NCBI RefSeq assembly: GCF_000315485.1
Contig: NZ_JH992941.1
Coordinates: 806,001 to 870,000, forward strand
Source of the DNA: Bacteroides oleiciplenus YIT 12058
GTDB taxonomy: Bacteria > Bacteroidota > Bacteroidia > Bacteroidales > Bacteroidaceae
Direction: 5' to 3'
DNA length: 64,000 bases
Shown: positions 62,496-64,000 of the stretch, piece after piece
How the letters are laid out: the number at the start of each line of letters is the position of its first letter
Numbering within the stretch: position 1 is the stretch's first letter
The notes under the pieces: generated by a model
What the model saw: the letters and a program-made list of their open reading frames with translations, nothing else
The model's database searches: none
What the model was told of the DNA's origin: nothing
Made by a program: the position numbers and the translations under genes

Positions 62496-63644
62496 TTACT
62501 TCACCTTCAATAGTTTCTTGGTGTCATCACATACGGCTACTGCCACTTTGGAGTCTGCACAACCGTAATAAAGATATAGCTTCTTCTTGTAATAGGCCAA
62601 TCCCTCGATAAATACGGTGCCGTCCTTATACTGCCCACTCTTTTCGAAAGAGGCTTCAGGCATAAAGAAAGGTTTGTCCAGACGATTCAGCACTTTATAA
62701 GGGTCTTTAGAATCAAGCAAAAGCTGTCCGGCGCAGTAAGCGCCTGCCGGATAATTTACATCGCCTCTCCTTTTATCATTCTTACCATTATACATCAGTA
62801 CAATGCCTTGTTTGGTACGAATGGCAGGAGGACCGCATTCAGTCATCTGGCTATCGAAATAGCCGTTGCGTGGCTTGGCAATCTTCAATAGTTCATTGTT
62901 TCCATCCAGCACAGGATACCAATCTGTCAGGTTGTCGGAAGTAGCTGCATGTACGGCATATTCTCCCCAATACATGAAGTATTTGCCATCTACCTTGTCT
63001 ATAACCAGCTTTCCGCCTTTTACCTTAGTAAGGATGGAGGCTGATTTAGTAGCTATTCTGGTAAAACGCCCGTCATACGCTTTTTCAAAGGCAAGACCGT
63101 GCTTGGTCCAGTTCTTCAAATCTTTGGAAGTAGCTACTGCAAGGCGGGGGGTCTTCCGGTTCCATGCCGTATAAATCATTACGTATAATCCGTCTTCGGT
63201 CATAGCCACCCGCGGGTCTTCGCAACCACCCGGGCACTCTATGCTTTCAAAAGCATCTCCACCGGGGAAAAGTATCGGGCTGTCTGAGCGCTTCATGGTC
63301 ACTCCGTCCGCACTTTCGGCATAGCCTATGCGTGAAGTCCTTTTTCCGATGCCTTGCGCCGAATTATCCTCAGCGCGGTAAAGCACAACAATCTTTCCGT
63401 CTTTCACGGTAGCGGCAGGATTAAAAGTGTCGCTTTCCTCCCACTTCACTTGTTCCTTTCGCATCGGGCAATGGAAAGAGGTAGGTTGTGGCACAATCAC
63501 GGGATTGACACCTTCCGGACGGATAAACGGGCCAACCACCCAGTTCTCCTGTTGTTTCTTGTCTGCATCGTCTGAAGAGGGCAAAGTAGAAAAACTACTC
63601 AGTGACAACACTCCTATCAGACCAACTATGAGTTTTAGCTTCAT
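62496..63644 (-). CDS. GH130-family glycosidase or phosphorylase
   Basis: GH130 proteins act on beta-mannosides or related glycosides, by phosphorolysis or hydrolysis. The 382-residue five-bladed propeller has a signal peptide (MKLKLIVGLIGVLSLSSFS), so a periplasmic site makes hydrolysis more likely than phosphorolysis, which normally uses cytoplasmic phosphate. Family blocks are NPAATVKDGKIVVLYRAEDN, SRIGYAESADGVTMKRS, CPGGCEDPRVAMTEDGLYVM and VFIEGLAYYKKKLYLYYGCAD. It is in one operon with the gene cut by the window edge upstream (40 bp gap) and with GH105 downstream. Confidence 0.8.
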   Translation of the reverse strand: MKLKLIVGLIGVLSLSSFSTLPSSDDADKKQQENWVVGPFIRPEGVNPVIVPQPTSFHCPMRKEQVKWEESDTFNPAATVKDGKIVVLYRAEDNSAQGIGKRTSRIGYAESADGVTMKRSDSPILFPGGDAFESIECPGGCEDPRVAMTEDGLYVMIYTAWNRKTPRLAVATSKDLKNWTKHGLAFEKAYDGRFTRIATKSASILTKVKGGKLVIDKVDGKYFMYWGEYAVHAATSDNLTDWYPVLDGNNELLKIAKPRNGYFDSQMTECGPPAIRTKQGIVLMYNGKNDKRRGDVNYPAGAYCAGQLLLDSKDPYKVLNRLDKPFFMPEASFEKSGQYKDGTVFIEGLAYYKKKLYLYYGCADSKVAVAVCDDTKKLLKVK

Positions 63645-63684
63645 CTTAGTTTCTATGTTTTTTTACATGGTTAAAGTTATTGTT

Positions 63685-64000
63685 TTATTGGCGAAGACGC
63701 TTATAGATGCTGGTCAATACCTCCAATCTGGATGTCTTTCCGGGAACAGCCCGGAGCTTAAACCCGCATAATGCACTCCATTCCTGCAATGTATCTTCAT
63801 CGACCGCACCTTGCAGATTTGCATTCCATCCGGACAAGTATCCCCGTAATCCCATATATTGCGCTAAACGGAAGTCAGGAGCTTCCGGACTCAGGTCACG
63901 GAAGTATATCAGCGTTGCTTTTTGGTCGATCAGCAGTTCCTGCAACTTAGGCATATCCACATCCTGCACGGCTACTTTATCATCAATTGCCAACGAAGCA
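63685..64000 (-). CDS. C-terminal part of a FAD-dependent oxidoreductase-like protein (partial)
   Basis: The last 104 or so residues of a gene that continues past the right edge. The segment DFRLAQYMGLRGYLSGWNANL resembles the C-terminal tail of FAD-dependent oxidoreductase-type proteins that accompany sugar genes in Bacteroidota, a resemblance I recall rather than one I can align. The stop is at 63685-63687, 40 bp before GH130, and the strand is the same, so it is the earlier gene of that operon. The catalytic part is outside the window, so the family is tentative. Confidence 0.5.
   Translation of the reverse strand, partial: ASLAIDDKVAVQDVDMPKLQELLIDQKATLIYFRDLSPEAPDFRLAQYMGLRGYLSGWNANLQGAVDEDTLQEWSALCGFKLRAVPGKTSRLEVLTSIYKRLRQ

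Overview
The window looks like chromosomal DNA of a gut Bacteroides (B. cellulosilyticus/intestinalis type is a guess; the genus is better supported). The reasons are two SusC/SusD pairs in polysaccharide utilization loci (PULs), a hybrid two-component system, promoters with the Bacteroidota TAnnTTTG -7 element, and S46 peptidase, DUF6266, DUF1735/DUF4973 and GH115/GH43 genes. No rRNA, tRNA or CRISPR array was seen.

Layout. (1) 1-3742: an oxidative-stress cluster, partial dps diverging from oxyR, then ahpC and ahpF. (2) 3743-12204: an S46 dipeptidyl peptidase, an IS1182-type element, a DUF389 membrane protein, a Wzx-like flippase, a small four-helix-bundle gene enclosed by perfect inverted repeats, and ruvB. 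(3) 12205-18016: a 1310-residue AlbA_2-domain protein of unknown role, a DUF6266 gene behind an unusual 11-bp repeat array, and an AlkD-like gene. (4) 18127-24908: a decaying sugar locus with a GH43, an aldose 1-epimerase, a truncated GH43 stub, and a hybrid two-component regulator interrupted by an in-frame stop. (5) 25059-34765: PUL A, transcribed leftward as TIG/NHL lipoprotein, SusC, SusD, DUF1735 protein, GH43-like enzyme; a TPR histidine kinase lies upstream. (6) 37787-41573: a sialate O-acetylesterase-type enzyme, a SpmA/SpmB-type membrane protein and ybeY. (7) 41687-64000: PUL B, also leftward. SusC, SusD, two GH43s and an unknown alpha-toroid protein form one operon; GH31 and a GH63/MGH1-like enzyme form a second; an oxidoreductase-like gene (partial), GH130, GH105 and GH115 form a third. 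A second IS copy sits between the GH115 and GH31 genes.

How the genes work together. PUL B combines an outer-membrane glycan importer with enzymes for arabinose/xylose side chains (GH43), uronic acid caps (GH115, GH105), alpha-linked glucose/xylose (GH31) and a GH130, so a glucuronic-acid- and arabinose-decorated plant glycan is the likely substrate. PUL A is a smaller importer with one GH43-like enzyme; its nearest sugar-sensing regulator appears broken.

The most unusual features are the inverted-repeat-bounded four-helix-bundle cassette at 10538-10930, whose 7-bp repeat (TTAGTGR) recurs at two other sites; two IS copies each sitting inside what looks like the same intergenic palindrome; and the large AlbA_2 protein.
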